The notes beneath the pieces were generated by a model. The model was not told the DNA's origin and did no database searches. It saw only the letters and a list, made by a program, of their open reading frames with translations. DNA of 64,000 bases from Methylobacterium aquaticum. GTDB taxonomy: Bacteria; Pseudomonadota; Alphaproteobacteria; Rhizobiales; Beijerinckiaceae. Position 1 is the first letter of the stretch, and every line of letters begins with the position of its first letter. The position numbers and the translations under genes are program-made. Below are positions 9,474 through 17,730 of this stretch, one piece after another. The DNA lies in NCBI RefSeq assembly GCF_016804325.1, contig NZ_CP043627.1, positions 3,299,001 through 3,363,000 on the forward strand. Reading direction: 5' to 3'.

Positions 9474-12020
9474 ATGCCCCGCGTCTTCCCCTTCGCCGAG
9501 CGGTCGCAGGCCCGGCTGCCCGACCGCCTCGCCGGCCGGGCCCGCAAGGGTCCCAAGGATTCCGGCTCCAAGGAGCCGAAAGGCGCGAAGCCGGTCGCCG
9601 ATCCCCGCTCGGCGCGGGAGCCCGAGGTCGAGCGCAGCCCCGAGGACGGCCTGACCCTCGGCGATGTCGGCCGGCTGCTGCGGCGGCGCTGGCTCGTCAT
9701 CCTGCTGCCGACGGTCGCGGCCTTCGGTCTCTCGGTCGCCTTCGTCCAGGTGGTGACGCCGCGCTACACCGCGGAGGCCAAGCTGCTGCTGGAGAGCCGC
9801 GACAGCGCGCTGACCCGGCTGCAGCAGGACCGGGGCGAGATACCCCTGCCGATCGACGAGCAGGCGGTGGCGAGCCAGGTCCAGGTGGTGATGTCGCGCG
9901 ACATCGCCCGCGAGGCGATCAAGAGCCTCGGCCTCGTCGGCAACCCCGAATTCGACCCGATGGTCAAAGGCGTCGGCGGCCTCCAGCAGGTGCTGGTGAT
10001 GCTCGGCCTGGCGCAAAATCCCCTCGACCGCGAGCCGGTCGACCGGGTGCTGGAGAAATACTTCGACCGGCTGCTGGTCTATCCCGCCGGCAAGTCGCGC
10101 ATCCTGACGATCGAGTTCCGCTCCAAGGATCCTGAACTGGCCGCCAGGGCCGCCAACACCATCTCGGACCTCTACCTGTCCTCGCTCGCCGCGGTGAAGG
10201 TCGATACCGCCCGCTACGCCTCGACCTGGCTCGGCACCAACATCGAGACCCTGCGCAGCCGCGTCGCGGAGGCCGAGGGGAAGGTCGAGGCGTTCCGGGC
10301 CCGCAACGGGCTGATCGGCAGCGGCGGCACCACCAGCCAGCCGCTGGCGGCCCAGCAGCTCGCCGAGCTCTCGACCCAGCTGACCCAGGCCCGCGCCGCC
10401 CAGGCCGATGCCGGCGCCAAGGCCAAGCTGATCCGCGAGATGCTGAAGGATGGCCGCGGCTTCGAGATCCCCGACGTCGCCAACAACGAGCTGATCCGCC
10501 GCCTGGTCGAGCAGCGTATCGGACTGAAGGCGCAGCTGGCGCTGGAGGCCCGCACCCTGCTGCCGCAGCACCCGCGGATGAAGGAGCTGCGCGCCCAGCT
10601 CGAAGGCCTGGAGACCCAGATCCGCGCCGCCGCCGACCGCGCGGTGCGCACCCTGGAGAACGATGCCCGCATCGCCGGCAGCCGGGTCGAGAGCCTGCAG
10701 GCGGCGGTGGACGCCCAGCGCGGCATCGTCGCCAAGGCGAATGGCGACGAGGTCGAGCTGCGGGCGCTCGAGCGCGAGGCGAAGGCCCAGCGCGAGCAGC
10801 TCGAATCCTATCTCGGCCGCTTCCGCGAGGCGGCGGCCCGGGACGCGGCGAGCGCGGCACCCGCCGATGCCCGCGTGGTCTCCCGCGCGGTCGTGCCGGA
10901 CCTGCCGTCCTTCCCCAAGAAGCTGCCGATCGTCCTGTTCGCCACGGTGATCGCCTTCCTGTTCGCCATCGGCAGCATCGTCGCCAAGGCGCTGCTCGCC
11001 GGCGACCCGCCCGGCCGCGGCCGGGGCCGCCCGCGCCGGCCGGAGACCGAGCCGGTACCGGAGGCCCCCGTCGCGGCGCCTGTCCTCGCCCCCGCCCTGC
11101 CGGCGGCTCCCCTCCCCGCGGCGGCCTCCGCCACCGGGACGGTCGAGCCGGAGGTGGCCGCGATGCCCGCACCCCTCCCCGCCGATCCGCGCCCGAGCGC
11201 CGATCCGATCCCGGCGGCCGTCCCGGTCCCGGCCTTCGGGGCGCCCGTCGCGCCGGCGCCGCTCGCCGCAACGCCCGCACCGATTGCCGCCGCGGCACCG
11301 GCCGCCCCGCGTCCTGTCGCGGAGCCGGCGCCTGCCCCGACGGTTCCGCCCGTCGAGCCCGCGCCGCCTGCCGAGACGATCGCGGTCGTCGCACCGGCTC
11401 CCACGGCCGCCCCGCTGCCCTTCGAGGCCCGCTACGACCTCGACGTGCTGGTGGCGCGGCTCGATGCGATCGAGACGGCGGGGGGCGGCCGGCGGGTGCT
11501 CCTCGTCGGCACTGGCGACGAGGCCGACCTCGACGGGCTCGCCCGCAGCCTCGGCCGCGCCGCCGCCCTGCACGGCCGTGCCCTCCTGGTGCGCCTGGAC
11601 CGGCCGCAGACGGACCGCCCGGGCCTCGCCGACCTCGTCGCCGGCCAGGCGGATTTCCGCACCGTGATCCAGCCCGACGAGGGCCCGCGCCTGAACCTGA
11701 TCGAGCGCGGCCGCGGCGGCCCCGAGGCCCTGGTCGCCGGACGCGACGCCCTCGGGCTCACCCTCGACGCCCTCGGCGAGGCCTATGACTGGGTGATCGC
11801 CTGCCTCGGCGACGGCTTCTCCGACGAGGCCCGGCCCCTGGTGAGCGCGGTCTCGGCCTGGATGGACGCGGTGGTGATCGCCTCGAATGCCGAAGCGGAC
11901 GACCCGCGCCTCGTCGGCCTGTTCGACACCGCCGAGGCCGCCGGCGTGCCGGAGGTGATCGTGGCCCAGGACCGCGTTCCGGCGGAGGTGCCGTCCTATT
12001 CGCTGCGCCGGTCGGCGTGA
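9474..12020 (+). CDS. Wzc/GumC-type polysaccharide chain-length protein with degenerate kinase domain
   Basis: 848-residue inner-membrane polysaccharide co-polymerase. The N-terminal cytosolic arm is followed by the Wzz domain (LTLGDVGRLLRRRWLVILL) with membrane segment 1 at about 73-94. A long periplasmic coiled-coil region runs from about 95 to 480, and membrane segment 2 lies at about 483-507. A Pro/Ala-rich linker fills roughly 510-655. The C-terminal domain (about 655-848) has the fold pattern of a bacterial tyrosine kinase: RRVLLVGTGDEADLDGLA where the Walker A loop should be, ALLVRLD at Walker A', and DWVIACLGD at Walker B. The GxxxxGK[ST] loop is missing and the tail (PSYSLRRSA) has no tyrosine cluster. 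It probably cannot phosphorylate itself. It is divergent from the export lipoprotein gene and belongs to the same export machinery. Confidence 0.9.
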   Translation: MPRVFPFAERSQARLPDRLAGRARKGPKDSGSKEPKGAKPVADPRSAREPEVERSPEDGLTLGDVGRLLRRRWLVILLPTVAAFGLSVAFVQVVTPRYTAEAKLLLESRDSALTRLQQDRGEIPLPIDEQAVASQVQVVMSRDIAREAIKSLGLVGNPEFDPMVKGVGGLQQVLVMLGLAQNPLDREPVDRVLEKYFDRLLVYPAGKSRILTIEFRSKDPELAARAANTISDLYLSSLAAVKVDTARYASTWLGTNIETLRSRVAEAEGKVEAFRARNGLIGSGGTTSQPLAAQQLAELSTQLTQARAAQADAGAKAKLIREMLKDGRGFEIPDVANNELIRRLVEQRIGLKAQLALEARTLLPQHPRMKELRAQLEGLETQIRAAADRAVRTLENDARIAGSRVESLQAAVDAQRGIVAKANGDEVELRALEREAKAQREQLESYLGRFREAAARDAASAAPADARVVSRAVVPDLPSFPKKLPIVLFATVIAFLFAIGSIVAKALLAGDPPGRGRGRPRRPETEPVPEAPVAAPVLAPALPAAPLPAAASATGTVEPEVAAMPAPLPADPRPSADPIPAAVPVPAFGAPVAPAPLAATPAPIAAAAPAAPRPVAEPAPAPTVPPVEPAPPAETIAVVAPAPTAAPLPFEARYDLDVLVARLDAIETAGGGRRVLLVGTGDEADLDGLARSLGRAAALHGRALLVRLDRPQTDRPGLADLVAGQADFRTVIQPDEGPRLNLIERGRGGPEALVAGRDALGLTLDALGEAYDWVIACLGDGFSDEARPLVSAVSAWMDAVVIASNAEADDPRLVGLFDTAEAAGVPEVIVAQDRVPAEVPSYSLRRSA

Positions 12021-12138
12021 GCCGGGAGCCGGGAGCCGGGGTTGCTCGGTGACGACGAAGGGGGATAGGGGATTTTCCCTGCCCGTCTTCCCGTGTGAGA
12101 TCTGATTGCTTGTTCGCTCGAAATCTCAAATCCACCGG

Positions 12139-12276
12139 GTCATTCCGGGGCCGCGAAAGCGGAGCCCGGAATCCAGAACCTCGGATGGATCAGGATCGAG
12201 CGGAAATCGTTCCGCTTTCTTCTGACTCACCTGAGTGTCTGGATTCCGGGCTCCGCTTTCGCGGCCCCGGAATGAC
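12139..12276. repeat. Repeat family A, copy 1 (38-bp inverted arms)
   Basis: A 138-bp element whose outer 38 bases form a perfect inverted repeat (12139-12176 with 12239-12276). The arms begin GTCATTCCGGGGCCGCGAAA and are separated by about 62 bases rich in GGATCGAGCGGAA-type sequence. Five more copies lie at 12509, 31410, 38296, 41231 and 45052. It has no coding content and lies between convergent genes. Confidence 0.9.
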
Positions 12277-12317
12277 GAGAAGGGTGTCAACACTGTCGAG
12301 GAAGGCAAACGAGCTTC

Positions 12318-12476
12318 CTGAGAGCCTGTTTGACTTGCGAAAATTTAGCTGCAACGACCTTTTTTATCCCTCTCGCGACCTCATCCTGAGGTGTTAGCCC
12401 ATCTTCGATGGGCTAACACCTCAGGATGAGGTCGTGTGTGGGAATCGGTGCTTGAGCCAATCAAACAGGCTCTGAG
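12318..12476. repeat. Repeat family B, copy 1: hairpin inside terminal inverted repeats
   Basis: AGAGCCTGTTTGA at 12321-12333 is repeated inverted at 12461-12473 (13 bp perfect). Inside is a near-perfect cruciform: 27 bases at 12377-12403 pair with 12407-12433 across a 3-base loop (arm starts GACCTCATCCTGAGGTGTTA). The flanks between hairpin and ends are A+T-rich. The layout resembles a small non-autonomous mobile element or a nested REP/BIME. No target-site duplication is obvious. Confidence 0.85.
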
Positions 12477-12508
12477 AGATTGCCGCATGCCATCCGATAG
12501 CTCTCGAC

Positions 12509-12649
12509 GTCATCCTGGGTCTCGTCGAAGACGAGAACCCGGGATCCATCACCGCCGAGGATTCGGGACGAAGCGGAACGCTGGCCGCCCTATTCTCAAC
12601 TGCCAGCGTTTATGGAGCCCGGATTCCGCTTTCGCGGCCCCGGGATGAC
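12509..12649. repeat. Repeat family A, copy 2 (diverged arms)
   Basis: This copy has the usual outer ends (GTCATCCTGGG ... CCCCGGGATGAC) and the right arm GGATTCCGCTTTCGCGGCCC. The left arm is changed to GTCTCGTCGAAGACGAGAAC, a hairpin of its own. It lies 33 bases from family B copy 1, so three elements sit side by side in the 790-base gap between the Wzc-like gene and the convergent acetyltransferase. The rest of that gap shows nothing I can name. Confidence 0.75.
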
Positions 12650-12810
12650 AGTGAGGATGTCGGTTCGGACGGATCACACGACGAGGCCGCGGCAGGTGGG
12701 GACGGTCGATGCTGAGATCATCGACCGTCGGTGCGGCTGCCCTCCCCCACCCTCACCCGCGATGCCGGGCAAACCCGGCACCGCCCGTGAGGGGGAACAC
12801 GTCGCGCCGG

Positions 12811-13347
12811 TCAGGCGGCGACGCGGAACGCCTCCGCCGGCGGGGCGCTCGCCACCACCTGCCCGGTCGCCCGCACCATGCCGGTCGCGCCGTCGAGCGC
12901 ACCCGGGACGAGGTCGAGGGCCAGAAACCGCTCCGGCGCGTAGGGCCCCGGCAGGCTGAGGGTCCCGACCCGCTCGCGGGTGAAGCCGAAGCGGGCGTAG
13001 TAGGGCGCATCCCCGACCAGGATCACGGCGCGGTGGCCGAGCGAGGCCGCACGCGCCAGCACCGCGCGCATCAGCTTATGGCCGATTCCCAGCCCGTGCA
13101 GGCCGGGCTCGACGGCGATCGGGCCGAGCATGAGGGCGGGAATGCCGCCGGCATCGACGTGCCACAGCCGCACGGTGGCGACCAGACGGCCGTCCATCTC
13201 GACGACGAGGGCGAGGCCCTCGGCCGGAAAGCGCCCTTCGCGCAGGCGCTCGCAGGTCTTGGTGAAGCGGGCCTCGCCGAAGCACACATCGAGCAGGTGC
13301 TCGCGGGCGGCGACATCGGTGGCGCGCTCGTCGCGGATCTGGATCAC
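12811..13347 (-). CDS. GNAT family N-acetyltransferase (YhbS-like)
   Basis: 178-residue acetyl-CoA-dependent N-acyltransferase. The start is GTG 13347 (VIQIRDERATDVAARE), chosen because GGGAGGG sits 6 bases upstream; an ATG at 13383 in the same frame lacks such a site. The fold shows HLLDVCFGEARFTKTCERLR at the N-terminus. The acetyl-CoA loop follows strand 4 (LGPIAVEPGLHGLGIGHKLM), and then VILVGDAPYYARFGFTRE, typical of the COG3153 subgroup. The substrate is unknown. It is on its own between the repeat cluster and the decarboxylase; the 208-base gap to the decarboxylase gene carries a direct repeat and that gene's terminator. Confidence 0.9.
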   Translation of the reverse strand: MIQIRDERATDVAAREHLLDVCFGEARFTKTCERLREGRFPAEGLALVVEMDGRLVATVRLWHVDAGGIPALMLGPIAVEPGLHGLGIGHKLMRAVLARAASLGHRAVILVGDAPYYARFGFTRERVGTLSLPGPYAPERFLALDLVPGALDGATGMVRATGQVVASAPPAEAFRVAA

Positions 13348-13438
13348 GGCCGTACCCTCCCGATACTCACAGAAAACGGGCAAAGGACAGCCCTCGCACC
13401 CGCCGCACGCGGCGGGCCGTCCGGGACTTGTTCGGTGG

Positions 13439-13492
13439 CTGGAAAAGGCGCGACAGCGCCCGGGGCTGGAAAAGGCGCGAACGCGCCGGGGC
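13439..13492. repeat. Two tandem 26-28 bp direct repeats
   Basis: CTGGAAAAGGCGCGACAGCG followed by CCCGGGG is repeated as CTGGAAAAGGCGCGAACGCG plus CCGGGG. Each unit contains its own GCGC hairpin. They lie in the gap between the acetyltransferase and the decarboxylase. There is no known function. Confidence 0.6.
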
Positions 13493-13531
13493 CCGTGAGA
13501 ACGGCCGACCCGGCGCTTCGTTCCGAAGGAC

Positions 13532-13549
13532 CGGCGCCTTGCGGCGCCG
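13532..13549 (-). terminator. Hairpin after the decarboxylase gene
   Basis: A 7-bp G+C stem (CGGCGCC/GGCGCCG) with a GCAA tetraloop on the reverse strand lies 7 bases past the decarboxylase stop. It is followed by GTCCTTCGG rather than a true U-run. It is likely a terminator or 3' stabiliser. Confidence 0.5.
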
Positions 13550-13555
13550 AACCCG

Positions 13556-14722
13556 TCAGATCACGTAGGACTGGAGCGGCGGGAAGCCGTTGAACGCCAC
13601 CGCCGCATAGGTGGTGGTGTAGGCGCCCGCGCCCTCGATCAGCACCTTGTCGCCGATGGCGAGCGAGACCGGCAGCGGGTACGGGGTCTTCTCGTAGAGC
13701 ACGTCGGCCGAATCGCAGGTCGGACCGGCGAGCACGCAGGGGATCGTGCGATCCTCGTCGTGCTCGGTGACGATACGGTAGCGGATCGACTCGTCCATCG
13801 TCTCGGCGAGGCCGCCGAACTTGCCGATGTCGAGATAGACCCACCGCACCTCGTCGGCCGCGTCCGACTTCTGCGAGACCAGCACCACCTCGGCCTCGAT
13901 CACGCCGGCATTGCCGACCATGCCGCGGCCCGGCTCGATGATCGTCTCGGGCAGCTGGTTGCCGAAATGCTTGGTCAGCGCCCGGAAGATCGCGTCGCCG
14001 TAGGATTCCACGCCCGGCACCGCCTTGAGGTACTTGGTCGGAAAGCCGCCGCCGAGGTTCACCATCGAGAGATGGATGCCGCGATGCGCGCATTCGCGGA
14101 AGATCATCGCGGCCGAGGCGAGCGCCCCGTCCCAGGCTTCCGTGTTGCCCTGCTGCGAGCCGACATGGAACGACACGCCGTAGGCGTGCAGGCCCGCCCG
14201 GGTGCCGTGCTCGAGCACGTCCACCGCCATCTCCGGCACGCAGCCGAACTTGCGCGAGAGCGGCCACTCGGCGCCGGCGCCGTCGCACAGGATGCGGCAA
14301 AACACCTGCACGTCCTCGCGGGCAACCTTGACCGCGTCGGCGGCGCGGGCGATCTTGTCGACCTCGGCCTGGCAGTCGACGGCGAAGAGCCGCACGCCGA
14401 GCTGAAGCGCGCGGGCGATGCAGCGCTCCTTCTTGATGGTGTTGCCGAAGGACACGCGGTCGGCGGTGGCACCGGCGGCGAGCGCCATCTGGATCTCGAC
14501 CACCGAGGCGGTGTCGAAGCAGGAGCCCATCTCGGCCAGCGCGCGCAGCACCTCGGGAGCGGGGTTCGCCTTGACGGCGTAGAAGACGCGCGTGTCCGGC
14601 AGGGCGCGGGCGAAGGCGGCGTAGTTGTCGCGCACGACGTCGAGGTCGAGCACCATCACGGGACCCTCGTCCCGGCCGAGCTCGCGGCGCACGCGCAGGA
14701 AATCGCGGATGCGATCGGTCAT
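13556..14722 (-). CDS. Type III PLP-dependent ornithine/lysine decarboxylase
   Basis: 388-residue fold type III decarboxylase (eukaryotic ODC/LysA-like) that makes putrescine or cadaverine. ATG 14722 (MTDRIRDFLRVRRELG) is the family start; the upstream open extension lacks similarity. The PLP lysine is in TRVFYAVKANPAPEVLR near residue 50. The glycine-rich phosphate loop is in NLGGGFPTKY, and EPGRGMVGNAG follows. The active-site cysteine of ornithine decarboxylases is in LAGPTCDSADVLYE near residue 325. Alphaproteobacterial members may act on both ornithine and lysine. The ODC name is the safest guess. A structured leader lies upstream (14830-15130), and a hairpin follows the stop. Confidence 0.93.
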   Translation of the reverse strand: MTDRIRDFLRVRRELGRDEGPVMVLDLDVVRDNYAAFARALPDTRVFYAVKANPAPEVLRALAEMGSCFDTASVVEIQMALAAGATADRVSFGNTIKKERCIARALQLGVRLFAVDCQAEVDKIARAADAVKVAREDVQVFCRILCDGAGAEWPLSRKFGCVPEMAVDVLEHGTRAGLHAYGVSFHVGSQQGNTEAWDGALASAAMIFRECAHRGIHLSMVNLGGGFPTKYLKAVPGVESYGDAIFRALTKHFGNQLPETIIEPGRGMVGNAGVIEAEVVLVSQKSDAADEVRWVYLDIGKFGGLAETMDESIRYRIVTEHDEDRTIPCVLAGPTCDSADVLYEKTPYPLPVSLAIGDKVLIEGAGAYTTTYAAVAFNGFPPLQSYVI

Positions 14723-14829
14723 GATCAGCCCCACCAAAGGTTCGAGAGGGCTCCCGCGGGAACCCGAAGTCGAGATCGAGACGGCGCGCGTCGGCCGTCC
14801 GGCGTCAGGGGGCGATGCAACGCGGCGCC

Positions 14830-15130
14830 GACGTGCTGTGGAGACACGCCAGACGGCGCGGGCGCAGAGCACCCGGAAGCTGCCTTTGCTTGGAACGGGG
14901 AAACCCGATCCGCACTCGGGGCAAGGAGAAACAAGCCTCTTCGGTGTCGGCCTTTGGAGGGCCGACGAGACCAAAAAAGCCCGTTCGTCGTTGCTTTAAG
15001 CTGCGTCCCCCGTGGAGAGCGGGGTTCGCCGGTTTTGCCTCCGGCTGCCGGTTGTTGTCGGGGTCCGGTGTTTCCACCTGGATGCCGGCCGGAGGGATCC
15101 ACCCTTCCCGGCCATCGATCCTTTAAGACC
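14830..15130 (-). promoter_or_regulatory. Structured 5' leader of the decarboxylase gene, candidate speF-type RNA
   Basis: The 709-base gap between decarboxylase and glucan gene is far longer than a promoter needs. Its decarboxylase-proximal part is full of stems on the reverse strand: a perfect GTCGGCC/GGCCGAC hairpin (14946-14966), CCGGCAGCCGG near 15040-15053, and a GGCCGG/CCGGCC pair near 15083-15112. The speF motif (Rfam) is a known leader upstream of alphaproteobacterial ornithine decarboxylase genes. Position, strand and length fit, but I could not verify the consensus. The stretch 15131-15431 shows no gene and should hold both promoters. Confidence 0.45.
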
Positions 15131-15431
15131 CCTGGCGGCTGTCCGGCCTCTTGTCCGGATGCCCACCAACCGGCACGCGGCCACAGGCACGTGCGAAATT
15201 GGGCAAGGCGGTAGATACGGACCATGCCCCCCGACCGCAAGCCCCGATCTCCCGATTTCCGGCGGAATTCCCCAGCGTGGCGCGGGAGATACAGCGGGCG
15301 GCGGGAGCGGGTCCGGCACATGACGACACCGTCATGCCGCGGGGCCTTCTCAAGCGGCGCCGGACGGGCCATTCAGCGCGGCGACGCACGAGGCGGCCGT
15401 TCAGCCGGGACGCCCTATTCTCCGGGACACC

Positions 15432-17051
15432 ATGACCATCGCACCCTCGCGCCGCGCGCTCCTCGCCGGCCTGCTCTCCTCCGCCGCCCTGACCGGGACG
15501 GCCTCCGCCCAGGTCGGGCCGACCCAGCCCGGCCCGAGCGCCCTGCCGCCGCCGGCCCCGAGCCCGGCCCCGTCGGGCCCGCCGCGCTTCCGCTTCGACG
15601 AGGTGGTGCGCCGGGCGAAGGCGCTGGCCGGAGCGCCGTTCGAGGCCGCCGTGGCGCCGCTGCCGGCGCCGCTGGCCTCGCTCGACTACGATGCCTGGCG
15701 CGACATCCGCTTCCGGCCGGACAAGGCCTTGCTCGGCGACCTGGACGGGCCGTTCCGGCTCCAGCTGTTCCATCCCGGCTTCCTCTATACGAGGCCGGTG
15801 ACCGTGAACGTGGTGCGCGACGGCGTGCCGACGCCGATCCCCTACCAGCCGGCCCTGTTCGATTACGGCCGCACCACCATCGACAAGCCGCTGCCGGTCA
15901 CTCTGGGCTTCGCGGGCTTCCGGCTGCACTACCCGCTCAACAAGCCGGGCGTGCTCGACGAGCTGATCTCGTTCCTCGGCGCGAGCTACTACCGCTTCCT
16001 CGGCCGCGACCAGCTCTACGGGCTCTCGGCCCGGGGCTTAGCCGTCAACGTCGAGGGCGTCGGCGGGCCGGAGGAATTCCCGGTCTTCCGCGAGTTCTGG
16101 ATCGAGATGCCGCCGAAGGGCGCCGACCGGGCGGTGATCTACGCCCTCCTCGACGGGCCGTCCTGCACCGGTGCGTTCCAGTTCCTGGTCTATCCCGGCG
16201 ACGAGACCGTGGTCGACGTGCGCTGCACGCTGGTTCCGCGCCGGGACCTCGCCACGGTCGGGATCGCGCCCTTGACCTCGATGTTCTTCATCGGCGAGAA
16301 CGACCGCCACCACTCGGACGATTACCGCCCCGAGCTGCACGATTCCGACGGGCTCCTGATGCAGTCGGGCGGCGGCGAGTGGATCTGGCGGCCGTTGCGC
16401 AACCCGAAGGAGCGCTGCATCTCGGCCTTCGAGGACCGCAACCCGAAGGGCTTCGGGCTGATGCAGCGCGACCGGGTGTTCGAGGATTACCAGGACCTCG
16501 AGGCGTACTATCACCGCCGCCCGGGCTACTGGGTCGAGCCGCAGGGCGAGTGGGGCGAGGGCACCGTGCGCCTCGTCGAGCTGCCGACCGAGAACGAGAC
16601 CCACGACAACATCGTGGCCTCCTGGCAGCCCAAGCAGCCCTACAAGGCCGGCGAGGCGGTGGAACTGTCCTACAAGATCCGGGCGCTCGCCGAGACCGAC
16701 GACCTGCATCCCGGCGGGCGCGTCGTGAACACCTACGTCGCCCGCACCACGGCGAGCGGCGGCACGGCGGATGCCAGCGAGCCGCGCACCCGGCGCTTCC
16801 TCGTCGACTTCTCGGGCGGCGACCTCGGCTACTGGCTCACCGACCCGAAGGCGGTCGAGATCGTGCCCTCGACGACGCAGGGCAAGATCCTGGCGGTCTC
16901 GCTGGTGCCCAACCTCCACGTCCGGGGCTTTCGCGCGGCGATCGACGTGCGGCTCGACCAGCCCGGGCAATCGACCGAATTGCGCGCCTTCCTGCGCGCC
17001 CGCGGCCAGACCCTGACCGAGACCTGGACCTATCCGTGGCAGGCCGCGTGA
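15432..17051 (+). CDS. opgG: Periplasmic glucan biosynthesis protein, OpgG/OpgD (MdoG) family
   Basis: 539-residue exported protein of the MdoG family, needed for osmoregulated periplasmic glucan synthesis or branching. The signal peptide (residues 1-26) begins MTIAPSRRALLAGLLSS. The twin arginine before a hydrophobic run suggests Tat export, as known for OpgD rather than OpgG. A Pro-rich spacer follows (residues 33-50). The MdoG domain begins at RFRFDEVVRRAKALAG and includes FRLHYPLNKP, GASYYRFLGRDQLYGLSARG and the late DFSGGDLGYWL. The length is normal. No opgH glucosyltransferase is adjacent. The stop overlaps the GTG of the next gene. The OpgG/OpgD choice is not settled. Confidence 0.9.
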   Translation: MTIAPSRRALLAGLLSSAALTGTASAQVGPTQPGPSALPPPAPSPAPSGPPRFRFDEVVRRAKALAGAPFEAAVAPLPAPLASLDYDAWRDIRFRPDKALLGDLDGPFRLQLFHPGFLYTRPVTVNVVRDGVPTPIPYQPALFDYGRTTIDKPLPVTLGFAGFRLHYPLNKPGVLDELISFLGASYYRFLGRDQLYGLSARGLAVNVEGVGGPEEFPVFREFWIEMPPKGADRAVIYALLDGPSCTGAFQFLVYPGDETVVDVRCTLVPRRDLATVGIAPLTSMFFIGENDRHHSDDYRPELHDSDGLLMQSGGGEWIWRPLRNPKERCISAFEDRNPKGFGLMQRDRVFEDYQDLEAYYHRRPGYWVEPQGEWGEGTVRLVELPTENETHDNIVASWQPKQPYKAGEAVELSYKIRALAETDDLHPGGRVVNTYVARTTASGGTADASEPRTRRFLVDFSGGDLGYWLTDPKAVEIVPSTTQGKILAVSLVPNLHVRGFRAAIDVRLDQPGQSTELRAFLRARGQTLTETWTYPWQAA

Positions 17052-17536
17052 GCGGCGATCCCGCCCGGGCGCCGGCCGTCACGATCCGGCCGGCGATCCG
17101 GGAGGACCTCGACGCCCTGATGGCGCTCGAGGCCGCGGCCTTCGCCACCGACCGGGCCGAGCGCCGGGCGATCCGCCACGCCATCGGGTCGCCGTCGATC
17201 TCGCTGCTCGTCGCCCTCGACGGGGCGGTTCTGGTCGGCGCCGCCACGATCGAGCGCCGCCGCGGCAGCGCGCGCGCGCGCCTGTCCTCGATCGCGGTGG
17301 CGCCGAGCCGGGCCGGCACGGGCCTGGGCCGGGTGCTGCTCGGGGCCGCCGAGGCCGAGGCCATGGCCCGGGGCTGCGAGTCCCTCCGCCTGGAGGTGCG
17401 CGAGGATAACGGCGCCGGCATCCGCCTCTACGAGCGCAGCGGCTACCACCGCTTCGAGACCGTGCCGGATTACTACGAGGACGGCACGACCGCCTGGCGG
17501 TACGAGAAGCGGCTGGCGGGTGGGGAAGAGTGCTGA
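17048..17536 (+). CDS. GNAT family N-acetyltransferase (RimI-like)
   Basis: 162-residue acetyltransferase. The GTG start at 17048 overlaps the stop of the glucan gene (GTGA), so translation is probably coupled. The acetyl-CoA site is visible in LSSIAVAPSRAGTGLGRVLL (motif A, R-x-G-x-G-x style). ESLRLEVREDNGAGIRLYER and SGYHRFETVPDYYEDG, the usual RimI-type C-terminus, follow. The substrate is unknown and could be a ribosomal protein N-terminus or a small amine. An alternative upstream start is unlikely because the frame upstream lies inside the glucan gene with no family similarity. Confidence 0.88.
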   Translation: MSGDPARAPAVTIRPAIREDLDALMALEAAAFATDRAERRAIRHAIGSPSISLLVALDGAVLVGAATIERRRGSARARLSSIAVAPSRAGTGLGRVLLGAAEAEAMARGCESLRLEVREDNGAGIRLYERSGYHRFETVPDYYEDGTTAWRYEKRLAGGEEC

Positions 17537-17730
17537 GCAACCTGCCCCGTCCTGATACAACCACGCTTCGAACGGAACGGGCCCGGCACCACCGGACCCG
17601 CCCCGCTCCGGCGAAATGTGCCGTAGCGGCATGGTTTCCAATCGGTTTCCGTTGGCACGCCTGACGCAAGGAGATCGTCGACCGGGGCCGTCGCGCCCCA
17701 TTGTGGGATCCTCGGACAAGGGTGGCAGCC

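Noticed and set aside
12095..12397. Short open frames running through the repeat cluster
   Set aside because: They read through family A and B palindromes, and the same peptide fragments recur wherever the repeats occur.
13556..14722. Diaminopimelate decarboxylase (lysA) as the name for the PLP enzyme
   Set aside because: The length (388), the CDSADVLYE active-site segment and the leader context fit the ornithine/lysine decarboxylase group better than LysA.
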